Shown here in pieces: positions 24,806 through 36,901 of a DNA stretch of 52,500 nt. Within the stretch, counting starts at the first letter, position 1. Every line of letters starts with the position of its first letter. The stretch spans positions 1 to 52,500 of the forward strand of contig ADNK01001083.1 of NCBI GenBank assembly GCA_000320545.1, given 5' to 3'. The translations under genes and the position numbers were made by a program. The notes under the pieces are model-generated. The model made no database searches. It was not told where the DNA came from and saw only the letters and a list, made by a program, of their open reading frames with translations. The DNA is from Bigelowiella natans CCMP2755 (lineage: Eukaryota > Cercozoa > Chlorarachniophyceae).

Positions 24806-25567
24806 GCCACAAGCGCACTGTCGCACCCCCCCCAATTTTTTCTTTTTCAGAATCTTTCGACGAGCTGCCGTTTGCCGCGCTCCTGTTCCATCGACGTAGC
24901 CGCTTATATAGCCGACTACGAAACTGAGGGGGAGGAGGAGTTGATCATTCTAGGCAATACTGCTGCGGTAACGAACGTTCCAATACGTTGAGTGTACATA
25001 CATCTGTGTTTTTAATTAGGGTGTTTCTGGAAAATGTGTGTAGATCACCGCCCCCCTGTCGACGCCGCCAGCACACAGCCGACAGCTAATCCAGCTCCGA
25101 ACCCTTTTTTAGTTCATACAGAGAGGAGAGGTGATAAAGGGCGGAGGAGGCGGGAATACCAGGTCATATGCGCATTTATGTGTAGTGGTAGTCGCATCAT
25201 CATTATTCAATGTCTACGATACCCGTAATTCCCTTAGCATATGCGGAGAAGCTGCCGGGGAGATCATGTTGCTGCAGCCTTGAGGAGGGGTTCCCCATCG
25301 CTTTCGGAATGACAAAGGGGGTAATATTCAGACACAAATAACACACAGAATAATGTTGTGAAAAGGGGATTTTCCTTCTACGACTGGGTTTCTAGCGATT
25401 CCTAGGCTAAGTACTCCGTGTAACATCTACACATTTTGTAAAATGCATTTTTAAATGTCTTTTATCTTCAAGCGACAAATAATATTCAAGTCGTAGATAT
25501 ATATCGGGAGCTAAATGTTTAATTTTTAGGTTCCGAAGTCACAGCTCTTATCGCGCTTTTGGGATTG
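24806..25567. other. divergent intergenic region (methyltransferase / PsbP-like)
   Basis: The region holds both promoters. Plus-strand frames at 24849-24969 (IDVAAYIADYETEGEEELII) and 25022-25131 (VDHRPPVDAASTQPT) have plausible splice sites and could be upstream exons or 5' leader of the PsbP-like gene; the second joins in phase with the exon containing its ATG. I kept the ATG at 25568 because it opens a textbook signal peptide. Confidence 0.45.
24903..24910 (-). promoter_or_regulatory. TATA-like box upstream of the methyltransferase
   Basis: On the minus strand this reads TATATAAG, about 100 bp upstream of the proposed ATG at 24805. It is the only clean TATA-type octamer I noticed in a start-proximal position. 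AT-rich DNA makes chance matches common. Confidence 0.25.
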
Positions 25568-26308
25568 ATGCGGTTTGCTGCTGCCCCCCTCTCGTCGGCC
25601 CTCCTCTTCTTGGCTGCCACATTGCTACCGGCCCAAGCAAGAACTACTAGGTATTGAGAATTTAAGCGAATCCCCTTGAGGGTGCGTTTGTGTTGCACGT
25701 TCAGTATGTATGCCTTCATTCTTTCGCATGATTATTCGGATTGGGTGCTCCCTCCCTGTCAAAATTACCATAGACCCATCCTCTTCGGCCCTTCCGGACG
25801 AATATCTAGAGCAAGAACCAAGTCGGTTTCATGTAGTGCAGAATCTTCTTCGAGGTTGGCTTCCCGTAGATCTTCGCTTGGGGGTATGCCCATATTTCTG
25901 ATCGTTAAGCATGTGATTTGATGTTTGCCGACATGTAGTCACGCTTTGCAACAACACTAGGGAGGGGCACACTCGCATCACATAAAACAATAGTAATCTT
26001 TGGGACAACACGCATGTTCAATTGGTTCGTATCAGTCTCTATATGAATTTTTATTCAAAAATTCAACTTACAACGAAAAGGCCTGGTTGGTTCGACTGCT
26101 CTCCTCTTCGGGTTAAAGGATAGACTTGCAGCAGCAGATGATGCTTCAACTGAATTAAGGTAGTTACAGTTGCACTCCGTAGCCTTTTGGGGGGAGAGTT
26201 TCAATACTCCTTGGAATAAAACCAAATAAAAAGGTTTCTTCTACCCAGAGGCCCGCATGATTACATGCATCTCCTTTTTCCTTCCTCTTGCTATGAGAGA
26301 GAGGGAGG

Positions 26309-26366
<58 letters not shown>

Positions 26367-27621
26367 GAGAACCTGGCACTGATAGTTTCTTGCCCTTAAT
26401 CGATTTCAGCGCAAATAGCGACAAATTTGTAACGTTCTCGAGTGGAAAGCCAGCTCCAGTGTTATGCACACAGGTCAGCCGATCGACATAATATATAATA
26501 TATCTGAAGAAGGATGAAGTACTGTATGCTTGCAACCTAGTGCTCTTTTGAGATCTGGGAGTAGTCCAATTTACTTTAGCGTTTCCAGCGCCAAGAGCGG
26601 TTATTCTTGATGTGTTGCTACTTGTTTGAAAAGGCAAAGGAGGGCATGAAGAAGAGGCGTGGAATCATTGACGTTTCAGACACATCGGTAAGCACGTAGT
26701 AGTCACATACTGCGTGATGATGAAAATATGGCGTTGCTAGTATATGATAGACAACACACGAATAGTCTCACTAAACATCTTCATCTTTGTTTGCGTGTAT
26801 TGCCAGATCTTCGAGCGAACTGAGTGCAGCCTTGGCGGGTGAGAGCCATACTTGAGAATGTTGAATCAATGCCAACAGACAAAGATCATTTTTGCCTTAC
26901 GAAGAGTCCTCATTCCCCATACGATTCTTCTGTTGGTTTGCTTAAATAGATACGTTACGAAAACGCCGTATACACTCAAAGCACCAGAGTACTTTGAGCC
27001 TTTGACCGGCTATTTCAACGGTAAGATGATGGCTAAGGCCTCCATTGTGTAATAATTCGTCGCATTGTCATGCATCATTTAAGCAGAAGCGTAGTGCTGG
27101 CCTCAAAGGCCAAACACTCCTTCTCCCGGAAGATTCCTAAATCTAAAAACACAACTCACACGGACAATGCCATTCTTTCTTCCCTTGAGAACGCCTTGAC
27201 CTATGTGCAACCTTATGGATAGTTTCACGCAAAATAACGCCGTCCATTGCTGCTTTACTTTATGCGGAATGAATAAGGCGGACCTGATCCAGCAGGGTTT
27301 CTCGATATGCGACTTGAAACGGCTGCTTTTGGAGGGTGAGTAGTAGCAGCAGAATAAAGCATGGTGTGTGGAAGTGAGGAGGAAGAGGAGGAGGAGGAGG
27401 AGGAGAGGCTGATGTTTACGTTGCTAAGACTTTAAAATGAATATATGGAGGGGATTGAAAGATTAGAAGTTGTCTTGTCGTTCGTCGTCGTTATCGTGGT
27501 AGATATTGCATAGATCTCATAGCAAAAGACAGCATCAGTTTATCGTATAATGGGCGATGAAAATGATGATGATGATGATGATGATGATAATCGCTTCTGT
27601 GTATCAAGAGCCCCTTCCCCC

Positions 27622-27676
<55 letters not shown>

Positions 27677-27893
27677 CCTCTCCTCTTCTCCTCCTCCTTT
27701 TCTCCTTCGTCTTTCAGAAATTCATCCGTTACTGTCTATGTGCGGGATTACTATTTCAAGAGGTGGGGGTGGGGGGGCATCTGCAACAACTAGATAAACA
27801 GTTTCTTTTCCCTCTTCTTCTTCTTTCTCTTCCCCCCCCCCTCCCCCTCCTCTCTCTCTCTTTCGCTCGCCCGCTCTCTCCTCTTTCTCCATC

Positions 27894-27934
<41 letters not shown>

Positions 27935-28447
27935 TTCCTTCTCTTTTTCTCCTCTCCCCCTCCATTATGTAGAGACCGACCTGTCACTATCGTTGTTAGT
28001 GATGGGAAAACACCTGACCGCAAGAACTACCCATGGATAGGAAAGAGCTCTATTACAGAGCTTGGTTAGTGAACCAACCCCCGCAGTGCCAGTAGTAGTT
28101 AGTTGTTAGTAGTTTGTACTAGTAGTACTAGGAGGGGGAGGAGAAGGAGGAGGAGGAGGAGGAGGAGAAGGTCATGTGTGGATTTAACTAGCCCTCTTAT
28201 GGTAATGCATTTCTCGCCTCTTTAACGATCTTCTACGGATATGGTGTGCAAAGACAATCGGCGCGTCTTTTCTTCCTTCTAATTCTTTGCTGCTGGTGAT
28301 GGATGAATGATGTTGTGGGGGTGGCTGCTCAGGCAATCCTGAAGAATTTCTCAAAGTCTTTGCACCGCAGCTCTCGGTTTCGGAGAAGGCAATTCATACC
28401 ATTACACGGATATTGTTGTTGATGATGTTCTTTTACTTTATACGAAT

Positions 28448-28487
<40 letters not shown>

Positions 28488-29237
28488 TTTGAAGTTGTAT
28501 TGCCCTTAATCTTCTTTAGTTCGTTTCAAGTGAGGAGATCGATGGTGTCACCTACTATAGGTAATCAACGACAAGGATCTCATTATTTATTTCATTTCTA
28601 AAGCATTTCAATGCACATTTTGAATTGTCAATTAGCAAATAATACAGAAAGCTATCATCCTCATTTTCCATTCCTCTCTTCAATCGCAATCATATTAACA
28701 GATATCTTCTCTACAAACAAGCTGCAAACTACAACAATAGAAAAGGTAACATTCTGAATTTACCACCGTACATTTTTAAGAAAATACATGCAGAGAGTGA
28801 ATCCGCTCATGGTATTATTCGTTTTGCGTTGGGTCTGTTTGCTACACCGCCAACCACAGTGATATCCGCCGCCGTGTACAATGGAGACTTGGTTACCTGC
28901 GTTGGTAATAGCGTGCTAGAGTTATGCGTGGATCCTGCTGCTAATCCATTGCGATCCGAAATTCATGCGAAATACCTCGATAATATTTGTCTCAAATTAC
29001 TGCCGTGTTGCTTTCCGGAATCCCTCTCGTCATCATGACTTCCAATGACTGTTTACTCACAATCGTTGTCCTTGCTCATGCCTTTTCTGGAGATTAGTAT
29101 ATATCTTCACCTTCTCTGCTATACCCGTGAGAGTCGTCCATAATCGTTGCTTGACGTCAGGTTTGGCAAGCGAAGCGAATTGGGAAAAGGCCAAGCCTGT
29201 CCTCCTAGAGGTTGTGAACTCCTTCCGTGTTGGATAG
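25568..29237 (+). CDS. thylakoid-lumen PsbP-domain protein
   Basis: The 15-exon product is 343 aa. PsbP-like and PPD proteins assist photosystem assembly or stability in the lumen. The presequence is tripartite: signal peptide FAAAPLSSALLFLAATLLPA ending AQA, an Arg/Ser-rich transit stretch (RISRARTKSVSCSAESSSRL), then a second hydrophobic lumen signal (GLVGSTALLFGL..LAAAD). The PsbP fold follows: YTLKAPEYFEPLTGYF, NSSVTVYVRDYYFK, SITELGNPEEFLKVFAPQL, EEIDGVTYYRYLLYKQ, ISAAVYNGDLVTCVG, and a C-terminus ANWEKAKPVLLEVVNSFRVG that matches the family hallmark. Exons: 25568-25650, 25774-25883, 26081-26159, 26410-26473, 26634-26687, 26807-26838, 26950-27020, 27278-27335, 27718-27762, 27973-28064, 28333-28414, 28531-28560, 28702-28745, 28794-28904, 29161-29237. 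All phases agree. The 28414/28531 junction is the least certain. The frame running on past 28904 is retained intron. Confidence 0.88.
26309..28481. repeat. microsatellites in the introns of the PsbP-like gene
   Basis: GA repeat 26309-26361, ATG repeat 27556-27587, CT repeats 27624-27672 and 27898-27930 (each just upstream of an acceptor on the coding strand), GGA repeats about 27380-27402 and 28144-28170, and a TA repeat 28451-28481. Confidence 0.9.
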
Positions 29238-29286
29238 AACCAGTTTCCCAGAGGTTGTGAACTCCTTCCGTGTTGGATAGAACCAG
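29207..29286 (+). repeat. 37-bp tandem duplication of the end of the PsbP-like coding sequence
   Basis: The 37 bases covering EVVNSFRVG, the stop codon and nine bases beyond (29207-29243) recur exactly at 29250-29286 after a 6-base TTTCCC spacer. The second copy is preceded by TTTCCCAG, a good splice acceptor. The first copy is the one used by the phase-consistent model. Confidence 0.95.
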
Positions 29287-30200
29287 ATTCCGAGATCAAG
29301 TAATGATTTCATTCTTTCGCAGTTTACATGTATTATTCATACCAAGTCGTTTTGCATTGGATACACATGGTCTACTTTATTGTAAAGTGTGATTTGATGC
29401 AAATAACATGCAAAGCCGCACTGTGCTTGGAGCTGATTCTTTTGACATTTTTACTGATATCACCAAAGCGCAATGTGTATTGTTCGATATTTCGTGATTT
29501 ATAATGGCCAAAATCTACATGCGTAGCCGACAATATGAGACGGATGTAATGAAACGATTAAACACTTTCAGTGGTCATCCTAATGCATGTAGCTCTGCAA
29601 AGCAGCGGCTACAGCACTTAGCAGGTTGTATCTGATTGTTTCTCTTGTCGTCATGTATTATATGTGCTTCATGCATTTGATGGCATACTAGCATCAAGGC
29701 ATACTTATTTGCAATATAAATCTCACAAATGGCAATAAGAAGATAACTAGATGTAGGATCCGAAATATTGTCATGACATAAAATAGTTCAACAATGTCCA
29801 AATAGATATCTACTAGATCTAGACATTATAATATGCAAAGCTGCTATCACTTATTTATTAGCGCATTGTGAATCACTAGATCCTAATGCAGCAACATGCC
29901 ATGTGACGCTAGCACAGTGTGCTCGTCATATGTTTGCGCAAAAGCAGACGTGAATGCGGGCAGCACAAACAGAAGATGAATGACTGCTTGGAGCGCTACA
30001 ACTCACAAAGGCTTTGGCATAGCTAGATAGCTCACGCACGTCGCACACGCTTGTGCGGCACGAATTACAATTCCTCTTTTTAAGTGTATACGAATCTCGC
30101 TTAAAACGAAACACTGATAGCAGAAAGTTTATCACCGAAACTAAAATGACTGCACACACCAACCGCATAGTTTTTACAAGCAAGTAGGAGTATCATTCTA
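29287..30200. other. convergent intergenic spacer, rich in CTAG and ATGCAT
   Basis: The spacer lies between the PsbP-like (+) and WD40 (-) 3' ends. It contains ATGCATGT, CATGCATT, CTAGATCTAG (29814-29822 region), GCTAGC and repeated ACTAGAT words. Minus-strand frames at 29926-30183 have no support. Confidence 0.55.
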
Positions 30201-30806
30201 TCATGAGATCGCAAATGCAACTGCGGTGTGATCATCCCCACCAGCAACAATCCAATTACCTTTCCCCTTGATGCATAGCACACACGCGGAGATTCTAATT
30301 AAAAAAAACAGAAAAACATAACATATAAACCTACGATCACATACAATTACCTCATATGATTATGCAGAAGTAGAGTGAATCTACTGAAGATCCATACCCG
30401 TTAAGTTCCTTGAGACACGCAGCATCATCAATACCCCAAACACGAGTCAACCCATCGCTGCATCCCTTTTCAATGGAGAAATACAACCAGTTATATTGCT
30501 TAAGTTGTTTATTGCCAACTTTCCCTTCTCTCGGTCGTTTGAGGCACTGATTTCACATCGTGTTTTGGTGGAAATGACTTACAGTAAACAGCAGGTTCCG
30601 CACTCGTTCGCCATCCGAAGCTCGGCTATTCACAGAAAAGGATTTCAGCTTTCGTGCATTAACTTTTTGGTACCTTCTGTCCCCTCTCTTCTTGCCAAAT
30701 GCACAGAACGAATGAAACAGGCGCACGCACTCTTTTGATCGCTCATCGGTAGATTAGTCAGTAATTATGGATTCTTAGGGATTTGCGTTTGATAGTAGTA
30801 AGTAGC

Positions 30807-30837
<31 letters not shown>

Positions 30838-33037
30838 ATAGTTGTTGTTGTTGTTGTCTGTAATGTGTGGAAGTAACTAGGTTAGTCCGCATGTGACAGC
30901 TTCAGGATGCCTAAGTAGCATCAATAGAACCGAAACAACCCACCAAGAAAACGCTCGATGTTAATGAAAATGAATAAATTCCTAGCATTGCATATTAAAG
31001 CCTTTAAATCCGTTCAATTCGTTCGAAAACATCATCGGCGACATGTTAGCTACGATGCTCTCCTACCGATATTCTCCACACACGAAGTGTTCTTGGATAT
31101 CATAGACCCTTGCAATTCTTATACAGTTTAGCATGTAAATGTAAAACAATTAGGAGGACGGTGATGAGGCACAAGCAGCTCCTGAAATCTAACGATTACT
31201 ACAATTTCTCACGATATTGAGAGGTAGCTACACATAGTTATTTAACATCCTCGTGTTTGTCGTAGGGCTGTGGTGCAGACCCATCAGTCCCTCCAGTCGC
31301 CACACTAAAATAACGAGAGAAAAGATCTCTTAAATAACCCATTCTGATGGTAGGATTCGTTGAATAGAATGGAGACCATCTTCACAAGAATCCTGCATAT
31401 CACTATCGTTTCTCGTATTGTCGCATTACACGTTACAGCCTTCGTCGACGAAATCCAGCAATTCTACCGACCCATTGTGGCTAGCATTGGAGAAGAAATT
31501 CGGAAGATGTAGTCTCATCAGCGCAGATGAGAACATCGGCATATGGTGACACGGTGCGTCAACTACCTCGGCATCCGACCCAGCACATCTCCCGTGTTGG
31601 CATTGCAAAGAAAAACATTCCCGTTCTGCGAAGAAGGAGAGGGGGGGGGGGGGAGAGCAAACACTCCTAGGCTAAAAATCTAATTGTATTGGTTGCAGAA
31701 CGCTTAAAATGCATTTATTTCCATATTATGATCGTTTTGATAAAGAAAGTGCTAAAGGCTTGGGAATTGATACTTTTGTGCCTGTTTTTCGAACGAGCGA
31801 TGATGACACTACTGCAGGTATTTAAAATCACGATGTTCTCGCACCTTTGATCCAACTAGAAACACGTTCTCGCCGTTATGGCATCTTAGGCAAGTTACCT
31901 CGTCCATGGCAAAGCTACGGAGCAGGCAAACGAAAGAGAAGAGAGCTCTTAACTATTCAACCCACAATTCCTCGCTTGAGAACCAACCAAGCTACCATTT
32001 ATGGAATGCAGAGAGAATATATAGCAACATGACGACGAAACATATCTAGATTTTGGACCACGAAATCCATCATCTTGTTAAGAGGTGGCGCATGCCATTC
32101 CTGCAGATAATTCATAAATGATACCCAAAATGTAGCAACGAGGGCCGTTTTCCCGCCCCGACAGCGTTTGAGAACCTAAATGATATGCAGAGAGCACCAC
32201 ACTCTTTGCTACTACTCAAATGAATCTCGACTAAGATGGGACCAAAGTGGTAAATCCTGCACGAGTGCACCGACCCCCTCCCCTCCCCACGTGCGAGCAT
32301 GCCCTTTTGCGATGTCCCAATCTTTGTGCATTGCTACCGATGTAATATTTGAACGGATCTTGGACTCCAGACGAGCACTTCGCCGTTTGCATATCCGCCG
32401 ATCAAAAAGCGGCCGTCTGATGACCTTTGAACACACATGCAAGCAAACCGAAATCGTGGTCATTTAATCACAGTGTGGATCTTTGTGCAGTGCTGTAAAA
32501 GAACTCGGATTTCTTCCGCGCCATCATAGTTGAATATGTCTTATAATTCCCTTCTTCTCTCCTTCAGCGTTTGCTATTGTAGATGGAAACGACTCGTAGC
32601 GTGAGAGGACGTACCATCCTCCTGTAGTTGACCCTGCAGACCCTGGCAAAATGGACACGCATTCTCCCTGCGATGATAGTACCAACACAATTCTAATCGG
32701 TTTCTGATTGATAAACATTGCGCAAGAAGAGAGACATCGAGCTTTGCTAGTGTGTTATTCGAAATGCCGTTAACCGAAGAAAACCAACCCAAGATTGTGA
32801 GTTTTGGCTGATATTATGAATCGAAGATGTAGGAATCTGCACCATCTAAGTTTTCGTGGTGACGAATAATGTGCTTTGATATGACTCGATCACACACCAC
32901 CTTGCGTGCGTCCCACAGCCAAATGTTACCATCAATATCCCCAACAGCCAAAAAATACCCTGCGTTTCATAGAGCACATGTTGGGTTCTCAGGATCAGGA
33001 TACGAAATACAATAAACAATAATTTTACAAAGAGAAA

Positions 33038-33102
<65 letters not shown>

Positions 33103-34958
33103 TTGTGCGTTAGTGCTGGACAATGCTACATCTAATATCATTCTCATGCTTCCAGAATTTTCTCGGGGCATATGTACGTCTCCACTCTCTCATCTGTGCA
33201 ATCAACATGTATATGCGAGGAGGTGATGCTTTCTATGACCTTTGGGGTGCCACGAAAGCCAGTTTATCTCCGCCATCCCTGTCAGCATCCTTGTTGTTGT
33301 TGATGGTGATAATGATGATGATGACGGTGATGATAGAGGAAGGCCTTGAGGCGGGGGAAATGCCTTCATATTGTGGAGAAATAGTGCCTTAGTAGGACGA
33401 ATGGTGATGATGGATGGAATCTGTGACCTTATTCTTCAAGGAGCCTCGCTCCTGTTTCGCATCATCATTATCATCATTCTCTCCATCGTCTTCTAACGAT
33501 GGTGTACATGCGACAAGTCCGGTCATTTGCCTGTTATATGATATGATGGCGACCCATTATGTTATTGCTGCAGACCTTAGCTGTGCTACTCAAGGTAACA
33601 TTTGCCCCCGAGAATTGTGTTATACTCTTCAGGGAAATTCGATATTTTTTTTAACTAATCGCTTGCATGGAGAATTATGCATTTTGTAAATGCGGCCAAA
33701 TAAAGTAATGCGACAATGTGCACAGATAAACGTGTCCACTAGTACGTTCCGAAAGAGCACAAAATGCAGATCTACACAATATGCACTAATGTTTATTTTA
33801 CTTTCAAACAACAATACTTGTGATATCATTGTTCTACAACGATCTACTAATGTGGGGCGAGCAACCGTATTTGCAGCGTTCCATCCATGGCAGCACTTGC
33901 TAAGTATTCGCCTAATCAATGCATTCTTTGGCATCAGAAAGCTGAAAGCTTGTTTTGTATTAAAGACACAATAAGCAACTTAGAGAGCACACGATAATAC
34001 CATCGAAGGAGAATCCGCATGAGATCACTGCAGGATAACAAAAACAATTGAGAAAGCAAGAGCAAATCCATCGCAAGAATAAATCAAACTCGCATCGATT
34101 ATGATCAACGAATGCAATAAGATCCTTGGCTTTTCGTCCAGATCAGGGCAAGCGCAAGGAAATCACACACTCCTTGGCACCTCAAAATCGACGGAGCTAT
34201 TACTTTATCATAGGGCACACATTGCTACCGCAAGCTTACTACCGGTGTCGTTGTGGCCAGATTCGTGGAAATACTGTGTGCCTACAAGATGTAAAGCCAA
34301 TCAAAAAGTTAATAAAAGCTCGCGATAAGAACGAAGCTCAAAACATGGAATGATTTCGCCGTGCGGTGAACCAACGTATATGCTTATCCGGGTGTTTTAT
34401 TTGTTTATGTTTATGCTCTCGTTTGAAGCTGAACCTGTGAGTGAATTCCAGATCTTTACCTTTTGACATATATCACACACATACACACGCACAAACCTGA
34501 TTCAGAAAATTGAGCCCATTCACTCATTGAAAGCGGTGTATATTAAGTAAATACGAAACGACATTGGCATGTATTGGAACAGGCATCATCGAAGTTTTAA
34601 CTCAAGGAGAATACATTCATAAATCTACAGGAAACATTTGGGAGATCTTTGAGAACAAAAGCTCGTGTTCTGTTAGTAATAATGCACGGGATGTAGTAGA
34701 GGAGAGCACCTACCACCCATTGACTATAATACCGATTCGTGCTTATATTCGTGTTACTCTTATGATATCATCTATTACTTGATTGCTTTCATCTCCGGAT
34801 GCAATGATTCTTGCTTTGAGCTGGGGCGCAGATGCAGAAGCACGCACTTCCTGACTCTGCTCGCCTCTTGCTTCATCTCGTATGCCGATGCATTTCCCAA
34901 TTGCAATGGAATGAACGGGCTTCATATGGAACATTCTAATACGACAACCATCAGGCAT
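30201..34958 (-). CDS. WD40 repeat protein, AAMP/Sqt1-like
   Basis: Twenty phase-consistent exons give about 452 aa with at least seven WD40 repeats: RIIASGDESNQVKIWNSLTG; SGHNDTVISCGFSFDG; AEINWLSWHPKGYFLAVGDI..GNIWLWD; SSDGRFLIGGYANGEVLVW; NGNVFLCNANTGDVLGRM; VVATGGTDG..VYDIQEHF; LLFTGCSDGLTRVW; GNWIVAGGDDHTAVAF. The WHPKG..LAVGDIDGNIWLWD block matches the AAMP/Sqt1 family, whose yeast member chaperones ribosomal protein uL16. An acidic loop (EDDGENDDNDD) is inserted after repeat 2. Exons: 34779-34958, 34435-34459, 34243-34281, 33991-34027, 33866-33895, 33428-33530, 33240-33387, 32901-32959, 32615-32667, 32338-32424, 32176-32256, 31845-31914, 31567-31625, 31430-31513, 31281-31304, 31067-31108, 30878-30910, 30583-30625, 30398-30465, 30201-30294. 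The 33991 end is uncertain. The start may instead be far upstream (see the 35120-36438 entry). Confidence 0.85.
30796..33101. repeat. microsatellites in the introns of the WD40 gene
   Basis: A GTA/TTG repeat at about 30796-30857 and a TA then GT compound repeat at 33041-33101 lie in introns. A G run of 12 bases is at about 31641-31652. They are noncoding. Confidence 0.85.
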
Positions 34959-35048
34959 CTAGATCTCTCCCTATCTACTTTTCTGATCATAACGTGATTC
35001 ATATTTTTGTGTGCATATATGATAACTATATACATGTATATGATGTAT

Positions 35049-35093
<45 letters not shown>

Positions 35094-35341
35094 GTTTTCC
35101 AACGTATTCACGTAAGCACCTTGAAATTGCATCGTCAGTATCATTTAGGTTAAATTCTTTTCGAAACATTAAATCGTTAAGTTTTGGCTTTATGCCCGTT
35201 AGTAAAATTGATCCGAATATGACAGCATAATGAAAGTTTGATATTAGAAGTTATTGCCATTAGACCTTTGTGCGGAAGGACTGAATCGTATTCTTCTGTG
35301 CCTACCAGAGATTAAGCGCATAAATACACAAACACACCCTC

Positions 35342-35391
<50 letters not shown>

Positions 35392-35986
35392 GCACACACA
35401 CACACACACAAAAACTCATACACACACAAGACAAACAGTCCTCCCTCCTCCCTCCCTTCCCCTGTCTCTATAATGTATATTTGTTGTATTATTGGCGGGG
35501 GGGCGAGTACTTTCATTCTCCTCCTCGAAACATGATATCGATGATTCCACTTCCATATCCTCTGATTTGCACGTCGTATTTCAAGCAGCTTCAAACGCAA
35601 TGTAAACTCTCGTGCGAAGTATCGGCTAAGAAGCTTTTTCAGTCGAAGACAGGCAACGAAATAAACCATATATTTGCGGTAAAACTACGCAGGAAAGTGT
35701 GCTTGGGTCTCGCATTGCTGTCGGTAATCGTCCGTCATATTCTCCAATAGTAATTGTAAATGCGATTATTTCTTCCATAACCGTTTGTCACCTTGCTCTC
35801 CCCCTCCTCTTTCTCCTCCTCCTCCTCTTTCTCCTTCTTGGTAGTCTTCGTCCTCCTCAACGGTGACCATATCGCTTTCGGAGAATCTAGAACCTTTATA
35901 TCAAGTATAAAAGCAAACCAAGTGGATTGTAGACCAGATAAGGTAGGAGCCACTGCGTGTACCATTTGTCAATTTCTCGACATGCG

Positions 35987-36061
<75 letters not shown>
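35049..36061. repeat. TA, CT/CA and CA/TA compound microsatellites
   Basis: TA repeat 35050-35091, CT then CA repeat 35338-35409, and CA then TA repeat 35991-36061. All fall in introns of the minus-strand plastid-presequence exons. The 35050-35091 TA run follows a potential donor (AAACGTATAT on the minus strand). Confidence 0.9.
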
Positions 36062-36065
<4 letters not shown>

Positions 36066-36438
36066 GTATCATCGCGTACACCTTCAATAGCCTTGTCCAG
36101 GCCAACGACCTAATAGATGCATCATAATATCAACCAGACTTCATAGTAAGAGTGTATTTTACCTTTCCCCCTCTCAGTTTATGTATGAACATGACCGGCC
36201 CTAGTCTCCTCATTGGAACGTGGCTTCGTGCTACTACTCCTGAAACGCTCCTGGATATTGTTCTTCTGAGGGGTTCCGCACATCGCCGAACCTGTCATCG
36301 TGAAACGAATTTGACATACTACACTTCGAAAAAAAAAGCCTGAACTCTATAGAGACCTACCAGGCTAACGGCGAGGATTGCTATGCAAAGCAATGGGGCT
36401 GATCCCGTGCGTTCCGAACGCTTCCGAATGCATGCCAT
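35120..36438 (-). CDS. plastid presequence plus acidic/basic region; separate gene or N-terminus of the WD40 protein
   Basis: Nine phase-consistent exons: 36361-36438, 36163-36291, 36082-36109, 35919-35975, 35792-35893, 35689-35741, 35511-35633, 35266-35301, 35120-35187. The start MACIRKRSERTGSAPLLCIA continues ILAVSL and then a basic stretch RRCAEPLRRTISRSVSGVVA, a bipartite plastid signal. Next come EIDKWYTQWLLPYLVYNPLG, an acidic Glu/Gly-rich segment (VTVEEDEDYQEGERGGGG), and a basic helix (EFTLRLKLLEIRRANQRIWK). The last exon ends DDAIS+2 nt, which is the phase needed to join an acceptor at 34936 inside the first WD40 exon; that splice would make one protein of about 669 aa. No separate stop codon was found. 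I recognise no domain in these exons. It is divergent from the ankyrin gene, 463 bp away. Confidence 0.5.
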
Positions 36439-36901
36439 TGCGCAGGACAACGTAAACACAGAGGACAGGTGGGTTGGGTAGACGGGTGCTCGGACCGATA
36501 TTGTTCTCAATATTTACATATTCCCCCTCCCCCGCTTAAGGCTAGACTGGATCCAGGCAATCTTGTGATGATCGTTCCCAGCCTGGGACGGGGCAGCTCT
36601 CCCCATTTTTTTCCGATATACCTGCGATATTGGTAAATAGAGGGCAATTCACGAATACGACTGGCCGAAATCCAGTCTCCAGTTTAAAGAAAACACGATC
36701 CTAGCTACTCGCAGCTTCTAGTTTTTGCCCAATATTTTGCAAGTCTTTTACGAAAATTGCCCGTAGTAGGGTGACAAATGGGAATTTTAACACGGAAAAG
36801 ATGCAATCTTACAGATCTCGCAATCTTTCTTACGCAGTCGTCCCCCGCACATTGCCATTGTCCCCCCCCATCGTCACAGTGATTGCAGAAACAGTTGAAC
36901 A
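36439..36901. other. divergent intergenic region (plastid-presequence gene / ankyrin gene)
   Basis: 463 bp separate the two ATGs, so the promoters must overlap or be shared. I see no clear TATA box or repeat. Confidence 0.5.

Noticed and set aside
28794-29038. The open frame continuing past NGDLVTCVG to a TGA at 29038 as the end of the PsbP-like protein.
   Set aside because: Splicing at 28904 to 29161 adds WEKAKPVLLEVVNSFRV, the family's conserved end; the read-through tail has no family match.
31704-32032. Two plus-strand frames that join in phase into an apparent 92-residue protein starting MHLFPYYDRF.
   Set aside because: The intron would be only about 42 nt, far shorter than others here, and the opposite strand encodes WD40 exons in phase with their neighbours.
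32961-32990. In-frame TGA just upstream of GYFLAVGDIDG suggesting a recoded or broken WD40 repeat.
   Set aside because: The exon starts after the CAG at 32960, and joining it to 33240-33387 restores WHPKGYFLAV without the TGA.
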